A DNA stretch of 64,000 nt from Cyathus striatus (lineage: Eukaryota > Basidiomycota > Agaricomycetes > Agaricales > Nidulariaceae), in assembly GCA_025738555.1 (NCBI GenBank), contig JAOVFP010000010.1:3669501-3733500 (forward strand). The letters are read 5' to 3'. The notes beneath the pieces are model-generated. The model made no database searches, was not told the origin of the DNA, and saw only the letters and a list, made by a program, of their open reading frames with translations. The translations under genes and the position numbers were made by a program. This document shows positions 1 through 11,766 of the stretch, in pieces (positions within the stretch are counted from its first letter, which is position 1; each line of letters begins with the position of its first letter).

Positions 1-99
1 TCCCTTAACTTAGAGGTGGAAGGTGTTGAAGTATCCACATTGGAATCTGATGGAACACTAGATATATTTGATGTTTTTGTTGTACCAAAACCATCCTAA
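1..99 (+). CDS. C-terminal end of an unidentified ORF (partial)
   Basis: An open frame enters at base 1 and runs 32 codons to a TAA at 97-99. It reads as an acidic, valine-rich tail ending in VPKPS. Nothing upstream is available, so neither start nor family can be judged. It could be the end of a retroelement or cellular protein, or a chance open frame. Confidence 0.25.
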   Translation, partial: SLNLEVEGVEVSTLESDGTLDIFDVFVVPKPS

Positions 100-187
100 A
101 TTCCAGTTAAGTTATGTACTAGTTCTGAAATGAATTGTGACTTACAAGTAAAATCTTGCAATATGTATTTTTATTTATATCTAAGTT

Positions 188-1617
188 TCATTCTACTTGC
201 TGGTTTGTATCATTTAATAACTCTGAATATTGGCCAGTAAAATTCCATCCTTCACTTTCCCATAAAAATATATATGGATTGGATGCTTCAATCAACTTAT
301 ACTTTTGCCCAATATATTTCAAAATCTTACATAGAAGGACTTGAATTTCAATTTTTTGAAATGAAAATATTGGATCAGGAGCTGAGAAATCATTGTAAAT
401 ATGTAGAGTTCCAGTGGATAAAATTGCATTAGATGCAATCTCTGATGTTGTATCACTATCTCCCATATTATAATTATTTCCAATTGCATTCTGGCGACTG
501 TGTCCACCAGTGATCTTTGAGGCACCTTGAAGATCCATAGATATATCATCTTCTTCAGAATTATACTCAAATTGTCTCATAAAATTTTCAAATTGCATTG
601 GATCATGAAGCAATTCATTTTGAGCAAGTTTATCAGATTCTGAAATTGAACTTTTATATGAAGTTCTGGATCCAGATTTGCTTGAAGTGGATTGACTGGA
701 TGCAGAATGGTGTGAAAGTGATCTTCTGCTAACCTTTGATGAAGAACTCATTGTAGGGAATTCAGGGGACTCAGATCTTCCTCTCTTATCAGCAGGTTTA
801 TGGGGAGTAGTTTCCACCAGATCATAATCCTCCTCCAAGTCCATTTCTTCTTCTTGAATTTGGAGAGGATATTTTGAACATGAAAATATAGCTGAACTCT
901 CATGCTCATTAAATAAGTTGTTCACATCTCTGGATGGAGCATTAAATGAGTCTTGAGGAGTGGATCTGTGAACCAAAGTTGCAGGTGTTGTTGTCCCTGA
1001 GCGCTCACGGTAGTGGGGTGGAGGAGCAACTGAAACATTGCTATGTTCTAGAATTCGTTCTGCACTGAAAGTCAAGTAAAATGTTAGAAATATATATAGA
1101 TAAATAAATAAAATGTACTTGGTTAGTCTCTTTGGTGGTCCAGCAGCTTCATTGCACTGGTCTTCTTCAAGACATTGAACAGAGGATATTCTATGAGTGT
1201 ATAAGATCACTGAAGTTATACAGACATTTTTCCTTACTTGTTTTTCTTCTTTCTGATCACCACCTTTTTCATCTCAGAACTTACCTCCTTCACTTGTTCC
1301 TCCTCCTGTTGTTCAGTTTCAACTCCTTCTACTTCTCCCTCAGCCATCACAACCACACCCTCCTGCTCCTGCTCCTGCTCCTGCTCCTCTTCCTCCTCCT
1401 CCTCCTCCTCACTCACAGTCTTCTTTCTCCCTCTGCCCTTTCTCCCACCTTTACTACTCTCTCCTGACTTACTTGCACCTCTCTTGGATCTGGAGATTGG
1501 AGCTTGAGACTTGGCTGTTTCAGAAGTGCCAGTATTCTTGGTCTTAGACCTAGTAGAAGTGGCAGAAGCAGCAGCAGTAGCAGCAGCTGTTGCAGACCTA
1601 AGAGCTCTGGGAGGCAT
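188..1617 (-). CDS. Unknown basic/acidic low-complexity protein, 3 exons, 442 aa
   Basis: Three exons join in one frame: 1617-1238, 1190-1119 and 1064-188. Introns of 47 bp (1191-1237) and 54 bp (1065-1118) both have GT-AG ends and matching phases, giving 442 codons plus a stop. The N-terminus (MPPRALRS) is Ala/Ser/Thr/Lys-rich and is followed by a GRKGRGRKK basic patch, so nuclear location is plausible. A long Glu/Gln tract comes next, then a Ser-rich acidic C-terminal half. No catalytic domain is recognised. Unlike nearby element genes it keeps CpG-containing Arg codons and has no internal stops. It lies downstream of the KDZ transposase and resembles in composition the Lys-rich gene at 19985-22082, so it may be KDZ cargo. 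That link is inference. Confidence 0.6.
1234..1460. repeat. Purine/pyrimidine-biased low-complexity tract in exon 1
   Basis: CTC/TCC triplet runs on the + strand encode the Glu/Gln-rich stretch of the minus-strand gene. Plus-strand open frames here are poly-Leu/poly-Ser artefacts of the triplet bias. Confidence 0.6.
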
Positions 1618-1899
1618 AGAAATTGAAGTACAAAAAAGCGGAGGTGGTTAAATGATGCACTGTGATGGGGGGGAAAGGGAAGGAACTTGATAACACAGGT
1701 GCTTCTATATAATATATACAGCAAGACATCACAAGGTTCAATTTATAAATAGCATGTGGCAAGAAATCATTCAAGTTTCCATATAGGTCCTGCTGTTCTC
1801 GTCAACTGACAATTGTCAGGACAAAAATACCACAGGACCAAAAGGAAACATCTGCTGAAGCAGAGAATAACCAAAAATTCTCCCACACATCAAAGTGTA

Positions 1900-3010
1900 T
1901 GCAGGACAAATATATCACAGCACAACAAGAACAGCACACGGCACAATGAGAACATGGAGAAGGGGGGGGGAGTATGCACATACAGGGAGGGAGAGAATAG
2001 GACACAACACAGCACAATGGGAATCAGCATAATGGGAACACAGTGAGAGGTACAAGCAAATGAGAGGGGAGGAAGGTGCACGGTATAATGACAACACAGT
2101 GAGGGTAGGGGGGTACGCGCAGACAAGGGGGGAGGATGGTGTATGGCATAATGAAAACACGGCAAGAGAGGGGAGGGGTACGTGCAAACGGAGGGGGAGA
2201 GAACGGCACATAGCGGAACGAGAACACAGCGGATGGGGTACATGCAGACGAGAGGAGAACGATGTGCAGTGTAACGAGAACACCATGATGAGGGGGGGAG
2301 GTACGTGCAAGCGAGGAGGGATGGTGCATGGCGTAACAAGAACACAATGACGGGAGGTATGTGCAGACAAGGGGGTATGCACCAACAAGGGGAGGACAAT
2401 GCGTAGCGTAATGAGAACACCACGGCGAGGGGGGGTGGGGTACATGCCAGCGAGGGGGGATGGTGCACGGCATAACGAGAACACAACGAAGGGAGGTACA
2501 TGCAGACAATGGAGGTACGTGCCAACAAGGGGAGGACGATGCATAGCGTAATGAGAACACCATAGCGAGGGAGGGGGGGTACATGCCAGCGAGGGGGGAT
2601 GGTGCACGGTGTAACAAGAACACAACGATGGGAGGTACATGCAGACGAGGGAAGGATGATGCGTAGAATAAGAACACCATGGCGAGGGGGGGGGGACGTG
2701 CCAGCGAGGGGGGATGGTGCATGGCGTAACAAGAACACAACGAAGGGGGGTACGTGCAGACAGCAGACAAGGGAGGTACGTGCCAATGAGGGGAGAACAA
2801 TATGCAGCGTAACAAGAACACCACGGCGAGGGGGGGTATGTGCCAGCGAGGGGGGAGGACGGTGCGCAGTGTCATGAGAACTCGGCGAGGGTGGGTACAC
2901 GCAGACGAGGGGGGATGGTGCACAGCATAACAGAAAACAGTGAGGCAGGATGCGTGCAGACAAGGGGGAGGAGGATGTCGCATGGTGCAATGAGAACATA
3001 ACCATGGCCA
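1900..3010. repeat. G-rich minisatellite with higher-order repeats
   Basis: Imperfect tandem units alternate the motifs GAGAACACAACG, GGTACRTGCAGACAAG and GTGCCAGCGAGGGGGGATGG. The composite period is about 120-140 bp; equivalent landmarks occur near 2395, 2535 and 2655. One strand is strongly G-rich with runs of 6-8 G. Long ORFs on the opposite strand come from the repetition and are not genes. Confidence 0.75.
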
Positions 3011-3591
3011 TTGATACAAGAAATGCACAGTGTTTGCGTTACATGACAGAATTGCACATGCATATATCAGCATATGTTGTCCTGGCGAAGACACACCCCT
3101 GCTGCTACAAGACAGAATCGCCCACGCATGTCCCAGCATATGGTATCTGTTGAAGATATACATCGGGTGCTAAAAAAAAAACAGTGCGAGAGCGAATGAA
3201 ACATAAAAAAAAACTTACGTTGTCACCCTATCACACAACCCTCAACCCTCCATCACGCTTGTGGTGTACGATGCTGCGGGACAACAGAAGGAGCAGAACG
3301 AAAAGGCATAAAGCGAGGCCAGGGAAAAGGTGGGAAAGGGCGAAGGGAGAAAGAGAGGGGAAGAGCGAGTAACGAGTCCGGAAAACTCCACCAAACCCGA
3401 ATACCATGCACAGACCATCTGCGCATGGACCATGTCATGTGACTGTTACGCTAAAAGCCGAAATGATATCTGAAACACACACAGACCAAGTCATGTGGTA
3501 TTTGCGCATGGATCATTCACACAGTCACATGACTGCTTTGGTGCGGAGAGATCTTATGAAATGTTGTGTGGGAATTTGTGACAACAGAGTT
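3011..3591. other. No gene recognised
   Basis: The stretch has normal base composition and only short open frames. Two similar blocks around 3419-3440 and 3487-3515 carry ATGTCATGTG/TCATGTGG-like words and a TGCGCATGGA motif. Nothing supports a gene. Confidence 0.4.
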
Positions 3592-3893
3592 AAGTGTCAG
3601 AGACTGTACTGAGAGTCCAGTGACTTATTCTCACTAGATTCTCATTGGACTCTCTGAGATTCATCTCATTATAGTATCACTGGACTCTACGAGACTCTCA
3701 CCCAATGAGAATTTGCTGAGATTTTAGTGAGATGAATATTGTTCATTTTCTCAGTGTAATCTCACTAATGTCTCACTAATATCTCTCCACACTCTCAGAT
3801 ATACCACTAAAGTTAACCTGGATTCTCACTGGAGTATCAGAGAATCTCATGAGAATCTCACTGGATTCTACTGAGACTGTGGGTCAGTGTAAT
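3592..3893. mobile_element. Small MITE-like element at the 3' end of the KDZ gene
   Basis: About 300 bp with degenerate inverted ends: ACTGAGAGTCCAGTGA near the left, and TCAGTAGAATCCAGTGA when the right end is reverse complemented. The interior repeats GAGATT/TCTCACT words. Its right end coincides with the point where KDZ C-terminal similarity stops, and its sequence supplies the last roughly ten codons and the stop of that frame. No clear target duplication was found. Confidence 0.5.
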
Positions 3894-4595
3894 GACCTCC
3901 ATTGCTTGATGAATCATTAAGTTCATATTCTGGTCCTTTCAAATCCTCTTTTTTAAGCTCAAGTAAATATTCTTTCCATTCTCCATTTGGATCAAGTTTA
4001 GCCACTGCTGAACATGCCAATCGATATTGATCAGCATAATCTTTTACTCTTGCTTTATATCTTGCATGCAACTTCTGTATGTGAATATTTGACTTATTTT
4101 CAGTTCCAGATGTATTAAGCCTCTTAAATAACTACACAGTTGAGATTATTCATAAATGGCATTGAATTTCAGCCAATGTATCATGGGCTAGTGCAAGCCT
4201 TAATTTTAGTTCTGAATCAGCTGCTTTTTGATTTCTGAGTTGGTATGTAATTGAATTGGAAGAGATGAAGGAAGATATAATGAAGGTAACTCAGTTTTAA
4301 TGTTGTCACCACTATTATTAATTGATGTGGATGCCAATAGATCAGCTACATTTGGCATAGTTTCTGTACAGTTCTTGTAACTTTTGACATACTGTTGCTC
4401 TTCCAATTTAAACCCAACAAGTAAAAGTTTTGTCAAGGTCATTTTATGTTTATGGGTGATTCCTCTTTTAGCATCTGAAGCTTCTTCATGTGTAAGCTTA
4501 CTGCACTCTGGTTCATCATATGGATTTGAATTGGTGTGGTCAAGATTCCATGCTATAAGTTGAGACTCCCACTGAGCTGTGACACTAGATAGAAA
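3868..4595 (-). pseudogene. KDZ transposase, C-terminal part (3' half of split gene)
   Basis: Minus-strand fragments match the C-terminal region of basidiomycete KDZ transposases. There is a segment around the NPYDEPE motif, the FKLEEQQ motif (near 4395), the LPSSLP motif (near 4265), and a final helical segment ending in LDPNGEW and LKKEDLKGPE (near 3950). The frame at 4595 continues exactly, once one copy of the 8-bp duplication is removed, from the catalytic half at 24528-25891. Internal frame breaks are present around 4070-4200. The C-terminus is cut by the MITE-like element. The gene is therefore broken by both insertion and decay. Confidence 0.8.
4588..4595. repeat. Left target-site duplication of element B (GATAGAAA)
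   Basis: Eight bases GATAGAAA lie directly outside the left terminus. The partner at 24528-24535 is AATAGAAA, one G/A transition different. Confidence 0.8.
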
Positions 4596-5179
4596 GAGCT
4601 CTTTACACTCCCCCCACCCTTACACCTGAATTTCACATGAATTTCACGTGAATTAGTGAAATTCATGTGAACTTTTTACCTATTATTTTTTCAATTTTTG
4701 GGTGAGAACGCAGCAAATTATTTCATGTGAAGTTCACATGAACTTCATCTATTCACATGAATTTTAGGTGACAGTTTCATGTAATATTCACGTGAATTTT
4801 CACATTCCAGATTCACACATAAGTGTCAGCCAATTATTTTCATTAAATGCCTAGGTTTTATGATCATGGTAATCATATAAGCTAGGCATTTTTTTTATGA
4901 TCACCTACTATTATATATGTAGTAGTGAATGTATGATTACTAGTGAATGTATAAGTGATCATAAGTGATCTTTCAGTGATTTAGTAGTGTTTCAGGTGGA
5001 TATTTACTTACTACTGGTACTAATGAATGTAATGGTAATCATAGGTGATCATTAGGTGTTTCAAGTACATATTCACTTATTACTGGTACTAAAGAATGTA
5101 TATGTGATCATTAGTGATCATTATATATTACAATAGCATATTATTTTGAATAATATTATATGTCACATATGTGATATAT

Positions 5180-5640
5180 CTCGAACTTGTCACACATATT
5201 CCCATGCTTCACATTTGTGACATTCTTCTTGTGTGTCATGTCTGTCACACATATTCCTGTGCATCACGCATATTCCCACACATCACGCATATTCCCGCGC
5301 TTCTCGCATATTCCCACGCATCACACACATTCTCGCTCTTCATGCACATTCCAATGCATCACATATTTCCACACATTACATCTGTCACATTCTTTCTGTG
5401 TGTCACATCTGTCACATATATTCGCATGCATCACATATGTCACATATATTCGCATGTATCACACTATTCATGCTTGTCACATATATTCACATGCATCACA
5501 CTATTCACACATGTCACATATATTCACATGTGTCACGCAATTCATGAATTCATGCGTGTCACATGCGTCACATTTGTCATTTGTCACACTTTTAGCGCTT
5601 GTCACACATGTCACCTGCTTTCATTTGTCACACTTTGCAC
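5180..5640. repeat. Tandem array of 19-bp units in FB1 left arm
   Basis: The best units read CATCACGCATATTCCCGCG with a 19-bp period between about 5260 and 5370. The array then grades into TGTCACATATATTCGCATG-type units. The mirror array is at 15085-15420 on the right arm. The long open frames across it reflect the periodicity. Confidence 0.75.
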
Positions 5641-5699
5641 AACTATCATGCATTTGATGGTGTTACTCTTTGATTCACATTACATGTTTTATGTGTGTC

Positions 5700-6333
5700 T
5701 GTCAAGACCGGTATTTCTACATAAGGTCGGAAGCATAAGGTAGGGAAGTGTGGGACAGAAGGACCGTCGGCTTCAGCTTATATGCTGTGCCCCTTGTCGT
5801 TCTTGTGGTCCAGGTATTTCAAAGTGCGGAAGAGAGGGACAGGAGTGCAGAGTGCAGAGTCATTACTGTGACAGCAATGATTCAAGCCGGAGTTGAGTAG
5901 GACTCAAAGACAAGTAAGAAGGATAGTAACTTAGTCGATATTTGAACTGAGTAGTAGTAGTACAAATTGTGTTACTTAAATACTATACAACTTCACCAAT
6001 GACCGACGAATGAATGAGTAATAGTATACTATTTGATAAACATAATAAGATGGTGGCAGAAGGTGGAGTATGGTTTGAATACAATATGTACCAAGGACGA
6101 ACTAAGGATTGAAAGGAATGCTGAGACAAGTATACCCAGGGTACGATAGAGAAAGCATAATGGAGAGCAGATAAGAACCGGATGAGTAAGGTGACATAAG
6201 CTCGGCGACTTTCAGTCAGAAGAGCAGAAGGGTAGAAATGGAAGGACGATATCTACAAGTTAAGAAGTGCAGAGAGTGCGGATAGTGCGGAATAGAAGTG
6301 CGGAAATAAGGTAGGAAAAGTATGGCTATGACA
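5700..6333 (-). repeat. 3' LTR of the chromovirus
   Basis: 634 bp, beginning TGTCAAGACC on the + strand and ending CTATGACA. It matches 13289-13922 with about 18 substitutions. It is the 3' LTR because pol runs on the minus strand. Confidence 0.95.
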
Positions 6334-6350
6334 GTATCTCCCCCTTAGGG
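6334..6350 (-). promoter_or_regulatory. Polypurine tract (plus-strand primer) of the chromovirus
   Basis: On the minus strand the 17 bases directly before the 3' LTR include AAGGGGGAGA, the expected purine run for plus-strand DNA priming. Confidence 0.7.
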
Positions 6351-6485
6351 CCAAGCCACGAGGGCTGTTAGGTTTTGATGGAAAACTTTAAACTTTTCAC
6401 GGTGTTTTGTATTGTTTGCATACCAGTGAATCCATATAAGCCAGGTGCCCACTGAGGATTATTCAACATCTTTCTTCCTTTCACA

Positions 6486-7886
6486 ATGTCGAACCCTGGA
6501 CAAATCTCGAACAATCTATCAGCATTCGAACAGCTTCAAGAGATCGCAAGACTCGAGGCCGAGGAGGCCGAGGACAGACGAAAAGAGGAAGAACAAAGAG
6601 AAGCTGTCGAATGAGAATGACGGGAGAGGTGAGCAGTGGCAGCGGCAAGGTTAGCTGCATTGCGACAGGTTGCAGAGGATAAGAAGAAAGAGAAGGAGAG
6701 GATAGCCGAGGAGGCTCATAAAGCGGAGGAGGTGCGGAAGGCAGAGGAGGCTCAAAGAGTGGAAGAGACACGAAAAGCAGAAGAGGCATGAAAAGCAGAA
6801 GAGGCACGAAGGTCAGAAATGGTGAAAGTGGCATTGGTGGCGGGGAGTTTGAGAAAGGGAAAGGGTAAAGAGAAGAGTCGTACCCTTGTGCGTGGTAAGT
6901 CGGTAGTGGAGGATTCTGACGAGGAGGAAGAAGGTAATGAAGAGGACACAGACAATGAACCGGATCCTGAGCCTGCAAATGAGGTCGTAGGTGGTGAAGT
7001 AGCAGACTCGTCAAAAGGCAAGAAGTCTGGGCCCGTATACAAACTCAGCACAAAGATTTGTTATCGTTGCCGAGTGTGGAGAGATATGGAGAAGAGGGGT
7101 ATATGCAACCGAGAAAAGTGAGTAGTTTTCAAAATACTTTGAAAACTTACTAATTCTTCTGATAGGGATAGTGTTTTGTCCCCTTGCAAGTTCTGTGTGA
7201 AGTCACACCGACTATGCAGCATGGAAGGGCCGGTTACCACCACGGTTCATAACAAGAAGAGAAAAGTGGGATCAGCCAAAGTTGGTAATGATGCAGAGGG
7301 GCAACCTTCCAAGAAGGCGCATCCACGAACCTCAACTGTGCCTGAGTCTGACGATGAGGATGAAGACGAACCCAAGCTCAATCATGAGCGAGAGGCGGAT
7401 GTGGGTCTGCAAGGGAAATTGCTGCATACAATGCAGCGGATGGCGAGAGATCAGCGGGAGTTACTGCAGGAAGTTCAGCAGGCCCATGAGGCTCAAATGG
7501 AGGAAATACGAGTTGCTCGACTTGCAACGTTTGAAGAGCAACGGCGATCAATGGAACTCCAGCAGGCCTTGGTGGAAGAGATAAGGCAGGCCATGGCCGA
7601 ATTACAGGGGGTGCGACAAGAGTTAACTACTCTTCAAGGCCAGGTTGGAACTTTGAAGAGCTTGGTGGAAGAGATGAGGCAGGCCGTGGCTGAATTACAG
7701 GGGGTGTGACAAGAGTTAACTACTCTTCAAGGCCAGGTTGGAACTTCGAAGAGTGCGGATACAGATGCGGAAGAAGGGGATGAAGACACGAGCAGTTCGA
7801 GTAGTGTGAGTAGTTCGAGTAGTGTGGGTAGTGCAGAAGAAGATAACGAGACAGTGGTTGGGTCCCAGACGCAAGGGACCCAATAA
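6486..7886 (+). pseudogene. Antisense gene in the chromovirus: Cys-cluster plus coiled-coil protein
   Basis: This reading unit is on the strand opposite gag-pol. Exon 1 (6486-7117) and exon 2 (7166-7886) are joined by a 48-bp GT-AG intron (7118-7165) with a plausible TACTAAT branch site, total 451 codons including the stop. From the N-terminus it shows a Glu/Lys/Arg-rich coiled coil with EEAxKAEE-type repeats, a basic and then acidic linker, six cysteines spaced C-x2-C-x11-C-x10-C-x2-C-x6-C across the splice site (similar to fungal Zn2Cys6 clusters but with a long first loop), a basic patch, a second long coiled coil containing a duplicated VEEMRQAVAELQGV-type block, and a Ser/acidic tail. 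Five in-frame TGA codons (6612, 6618, 6630, 6789, 7707) sit where CGA is expected; sibling repeats keep CGA at 6789 and 7707. Its role is unknown. DNA or RNA binding is inference. Confidence 0.65.
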
Positions 7887-8016
7887 TTAGTTTTTAATTT
7901 GTACTTGTCATCTTGCAGAATAAAAGCGAGATTTGGAATTGGAGATGCGGAAGTGCGGAAGTGCGGAAATGTGGAAATGTGGAAGTGAAAAAATAGGAGT
8001 AGTCAGAGGTGTGAGA

Positions 8017-9660
8017 CTAAGAGGGATCAAGTAATTTCTCAGCGTCTTTAGGCCCAGGTTTGTTGGGATACTGAGTGTGAAACTCTTCAATGAACTCAGC
8101 CGCATTATCCAACTCAGATGCAGGTAGCCAGGAGAACTCCTTATCAGTGTCTTGATAGCCATTCCACTGTACGAAGTACTTGAGTTTGCACTTGAGACAT
8201 TTATTGATTTTCGAGTCTAGAATTTTGGCGATCTCATATTCGATTTCGCCATCTTCGAATTCAACAGGTGGAGGGGGTGAAACGACACGACCAGGTATAG
8301 TGTTCTTGGTGGATGGTTCGAGCATGGAGACTTGGAAGACAGGGTGTATGGAATGGTAGGTGTCGGGGAGTCGGAGAGTGCGGGAGTGAGTACCAGGAGA
8401 GGCAATAACTTCGAACAGACCTAGGTATTTCTCGGCGAACTTTCGTGTAGGTCAGGTAGTGCAGAAGTGCTCAGCTTTGACGAAAGCCTTGGAACCAATT
8501 GGAAACTCAGGAGAGGGGTGTCTCTTCTTGTCTGCAGGTCCTTGATAGCGCTTCTGAGCAGCTGCTATCTCAGACTTGAGCATCTGGTGAAGTTCATCGA
8601 GATCGATAGCAAATTCACAGGTGTGGGCAGCAGTAATATCATGCTCAGGGTATACTGCGAGGTTTGGGTTATAACCTTTGTTAGCGAAGAAGGGAGAAAC
8701 ACCTGTGGTGGCACTAGGAGCGTTATTGTAAGTAAACTCAGCGAGGGGGAGGAGTAGGGCCCAATTGTCTTGCTGGTAGTTACAATAAATGCAGATGTAC
8801 TGTTCCAGTGTCTGATTAGTGCATTCAGTTTGACCGTCGCCCTCTGGATGATAATCAGAAGTGAAATGAAGATTCATATCGAGAACGGTACCTAAAGAAC
8901 AGAAAAAGTGGGAGATGAACTCCTTTCCTCGATCTGATGTAACATGAGATGGAATACCATGTTTAGAGAAAACATGGAGGACGAAAAGCTTGGCGAGCTT
9001 TTCTGAGGTAAGCTTGTTCATAGTAGGAATGAATATTGCTTGCTTTGTAAGACGATCAACAATGACAAGTACCGCATTGAACTCTTTCTCGTAAGCGGAT
9101 AAGGTTGGTAATGTACCAATGAAATCCATTGAGATCGAGTTCCACGGCTGTTCAGGAATTGGTAATTGCTTTAGAGTTCCGTATGGCCGGTGTCGTTGTG
9201 ATTTGTTATGCATACAAGTGGTGCAAGACTTACAATAATCTTTTATGAAGGTACAAAGACCAGGCCAGGTGTACTCGTGGCAGATCAAGTTTAACATTTT
9301 GTTTTGGCCATAGTGGCCAGAAAGGATGTGATCGTGTTTGTACAAAAGAACGCAGAGTCATAGGTTGGAAAAGTCGGGAGAGGTAGGAACCCAAATATGG
9401 TTGTCTAGATGCAGAAAACCTTTGTCGTCAACAGACCATCAGTTAACTGGGTTAGCAAGGTGAATGCGTGCAATGGGGTCGGAAGGTAACGCAGCGAGGA
9501 TGTCATTGTGGAGTTGTTCAACATCCATGATTATGCTGGCACGTAAGGTCGGAAAAATGAGTGCGGTAGCTCAAAGTAAAGCTTGGAGCTGGAAATGAGT
9601 GAACATGGGATGGAAGTTATGCGGATTAATCTTTGCATAGCCATTATCCCCCCTTTAGAG
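8017..9660 (-). pseudogene. Chromovirus integrase and chromodomain
   Basis: One minus-strand frame holds the integrase and a C-terminal chromodomain. In the open block starting at 9345 there is an HHCC zinc region (H/H near residues 6-11, CKSC/TTC near 39-44). The DDE triad is D74 (MDFIG), D138 (TSDRG) and E174 (GQTEC), with 35 residues between the last two. The chromodomain (8230-8040) contains KYFVQWNGY and FSWLPASEL. TGA codons at 9571, 9439, 9358 and 8452 each fit a CGA-to-TGA change. The frame differs from RT-RNase H by a shift in the G-rich stretch near 9650. Chromodomain integrases direct insertion to marked chromatin, which suits this region. Confidence 0.9.
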
Positions 9661-11755
9661 TAGACGTCCCAGCATCTAGTTAACGAGTTCAGCTTTGTAC
9701 CAAGCTTGCCAGGACGGAAACGAATGATTAGGTGAAATTGAGAGAGGTACTCTGACCAACGGGCTTGTCGACAGGTGAGGATTTTTGTTGTGGAAAAATA
9801 TTCCAGGTTTTTATGGTCCGTAACGACGTCGATTGGAGAGCCCGCACCTTCGAGGTAATGGCGCCAGATGCGGAAGGCCTCGAAGATAGCTAGAAGTTCC
9901 TTATCATGAGTATTGTAATTAAGTTCGGGGGAGGTAAAAGTGCGGGAGTGGAACACAATAGGGTGGATTTCGTCATCCTCAGTGATAATAGAGAGGATGG
10001 CTGCCAATGCATAGTCGGAGGTGTCAGTTTCAACAACGAGTTGTGCATCGGGAATCCAATGGGTGAGGATTGGCACAGTGGTGAAAGCCGTTTTGAGCGA
10101 ATCAAAAGCCGTGCAACAAGCAGGAGAGAAATCCCACTTGAGGCCTTTCCAAGTTAGTTGTGTAAGTGGCACAACTATATCAGAATAATTAAAGATGAAA
10201 TGGCAATAGAAGTTCGCAAACCCCAAGAAGGACTGAACGTCTTTAACTTTCTTGGGTTCAGGCCAGTTCTGGATGGTCTTTACTTTCTCTTGAGACATAG
10301 TGAGTCTGCTTGGAGAAAGAATGTAACCCAGATACTCAACAGACTTGGAATGAAATTCGCATTTGTCTGCACGTGTGTAAAGGCCATGTTGGCATAAACG
10401 TTTGAGGACTTCACGAACATGCTTCCAATGGTCAGCAAGGTTATCTGAGTATATGAGGATGTCATCGAGGTAGACGGTTACACAAACATCAAGTAAATCC
10501 TTGAATACGTCATTCATGAAATGCTGGAAGGCAGCAGGAGCATTAGTGAGTCCAAACGGCATTACTAACCATTCGAAGGACCCATAACGAGTGCGGAAAG
10601 CCATCTTCCATTCATCTCCCTCAGCAACACGGACCAGGTGGTAGGTGTGGCAAAGGTCGATTTTGGTATAAATGCAGGCCTTGCGCAGAGAGTCGAGGAG
10701 GTCGGAAATGAGTGGAAGGGGGTATTGATCTTTCTTCGAGATGGCATTAAGTCCTCTAAAATCAACACAAAGTTGTAGTAAGCCATCCTTTTTACGAACA
10801 AAAAGAACAGGTGCACCATGTGGTAAGCGAGAAGAACAGATGAAACCAATATGAAGATGCTCATTGATAAATTCACATAGAGCCCTGAGCTCACTCTGAG
10901 AGAGCGAGTAGATCGTTCCTACAGGAGGGGATCCTCCTTCTTCAAGATTGATTTGAAGATCATAGGGGCAATGCGGGGCAAAGGAGTCAGCATGGCTTTT
11001 GCTGAAGACATCAGCAAATTCGTGATACTCAGTGGGCACTTTTGTGAGGTCTGCTGGGTCCTCATCGAGTGTGGATGCAGCAGCAGCGGAAACGACGGCT
11101 CCAAGTTGTATCCTAAACGTTTGAGCACCTTTGAGCTTACTAGCATGAAGGAATGCAGCAGCGTTGATTAAGGATATTTGCGGAGTTGTAGGTTGTGGAA
11201 GTGGGTTTGCATCTGGTGAAGCAGAGGTTGGAAGCATGGAAGTTTCCTCAGAGGTCATCGACAAAGACAGAAACGATGGGTGTGAGGCTGTGGTTTGGAA
11301 TCCTAAGATACATCTCTCAGTCCAATCAATCAACAGATTGTATAGGGAAAGCCAGTTGAAACCTAAAACCGCAGAGCATGACGAGTCGAGCAGAGTGACA
11401 TAAAAGTCCATAGTTATGCATTCACCAGATGGAAAAGTTACAGGAATTGTAGCAACTTGAGTAAGTATAGAGTTTGAGGAGCCGTCAAAGAGCTTTAAAG
11501 GAATAGGGGTGCATGGGGTGGTCAGAAGGTTGTGCAACCGAGCAAAACGCGAGTCTACAAAGCAGTGAGTTGAACCAGAATCTGCTGGTGCAGAAGAGGA
11601 AAAAGAGAGTGCGGAATTGGATGCAGAAGTAGATAATAAGCGGACATGTAGTGCTTGGGGGTCGTAAAGAGCGGATGCGTTGAGGCGGATCTCCCTGGGT
11701 GTACAGGAGGGATCAACGCGGCCCTCAGTCTGTATGGGAACCTGAGGGCTGCACT
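9531..11755 (-). pseudogene. Chromovirus protease, reverse transcriptase and RNase H
   Basis: The frame is open from the gag stop. The protease active site DSGS lies at 11582-11571 in an ADSGSTHC context. RT follows, with a VDFRGLN motif, KID as motif A, MPFGLTNAP, and the catalytic YLDD at 10472-10461. RNase H then shows a VVETDTSDYA start and a conserved DHKNLEYF segment, ending in LTRCWDVY near 9670. DLCHTYH in motif A probably replaces an Arg by a CGC-to-TGC change. The block ends by frameshift into the integrase frame. The family assignment is secure; the protein is disrupted as it stands. Confidence 0.92.
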
Positions 11756-11766
11756 CTATTTTTTCG
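11756..11766 (-). promoter_or_regulatory. Probable -1 frameshift site between gag and pol
   Basis: On the minus strand gag ends TCG AAA AAA TAG. The protease frame is -1 and stays open through the gag stop, so slipping on the A6 run (11759-11764) would fuse gag to pol. It is not a perfect X XXY YYZ heptamer. No downstream pseudoknot was examined. Confidence 0.5.

Noticed and set aside
1890..3163. Long open frames of 240-380 codons on the minus strand
   Set aside because: They run through a minisatellite in several frames at once and encode only repeat-driven Pro/Ser/His/Cys-rich sequence.
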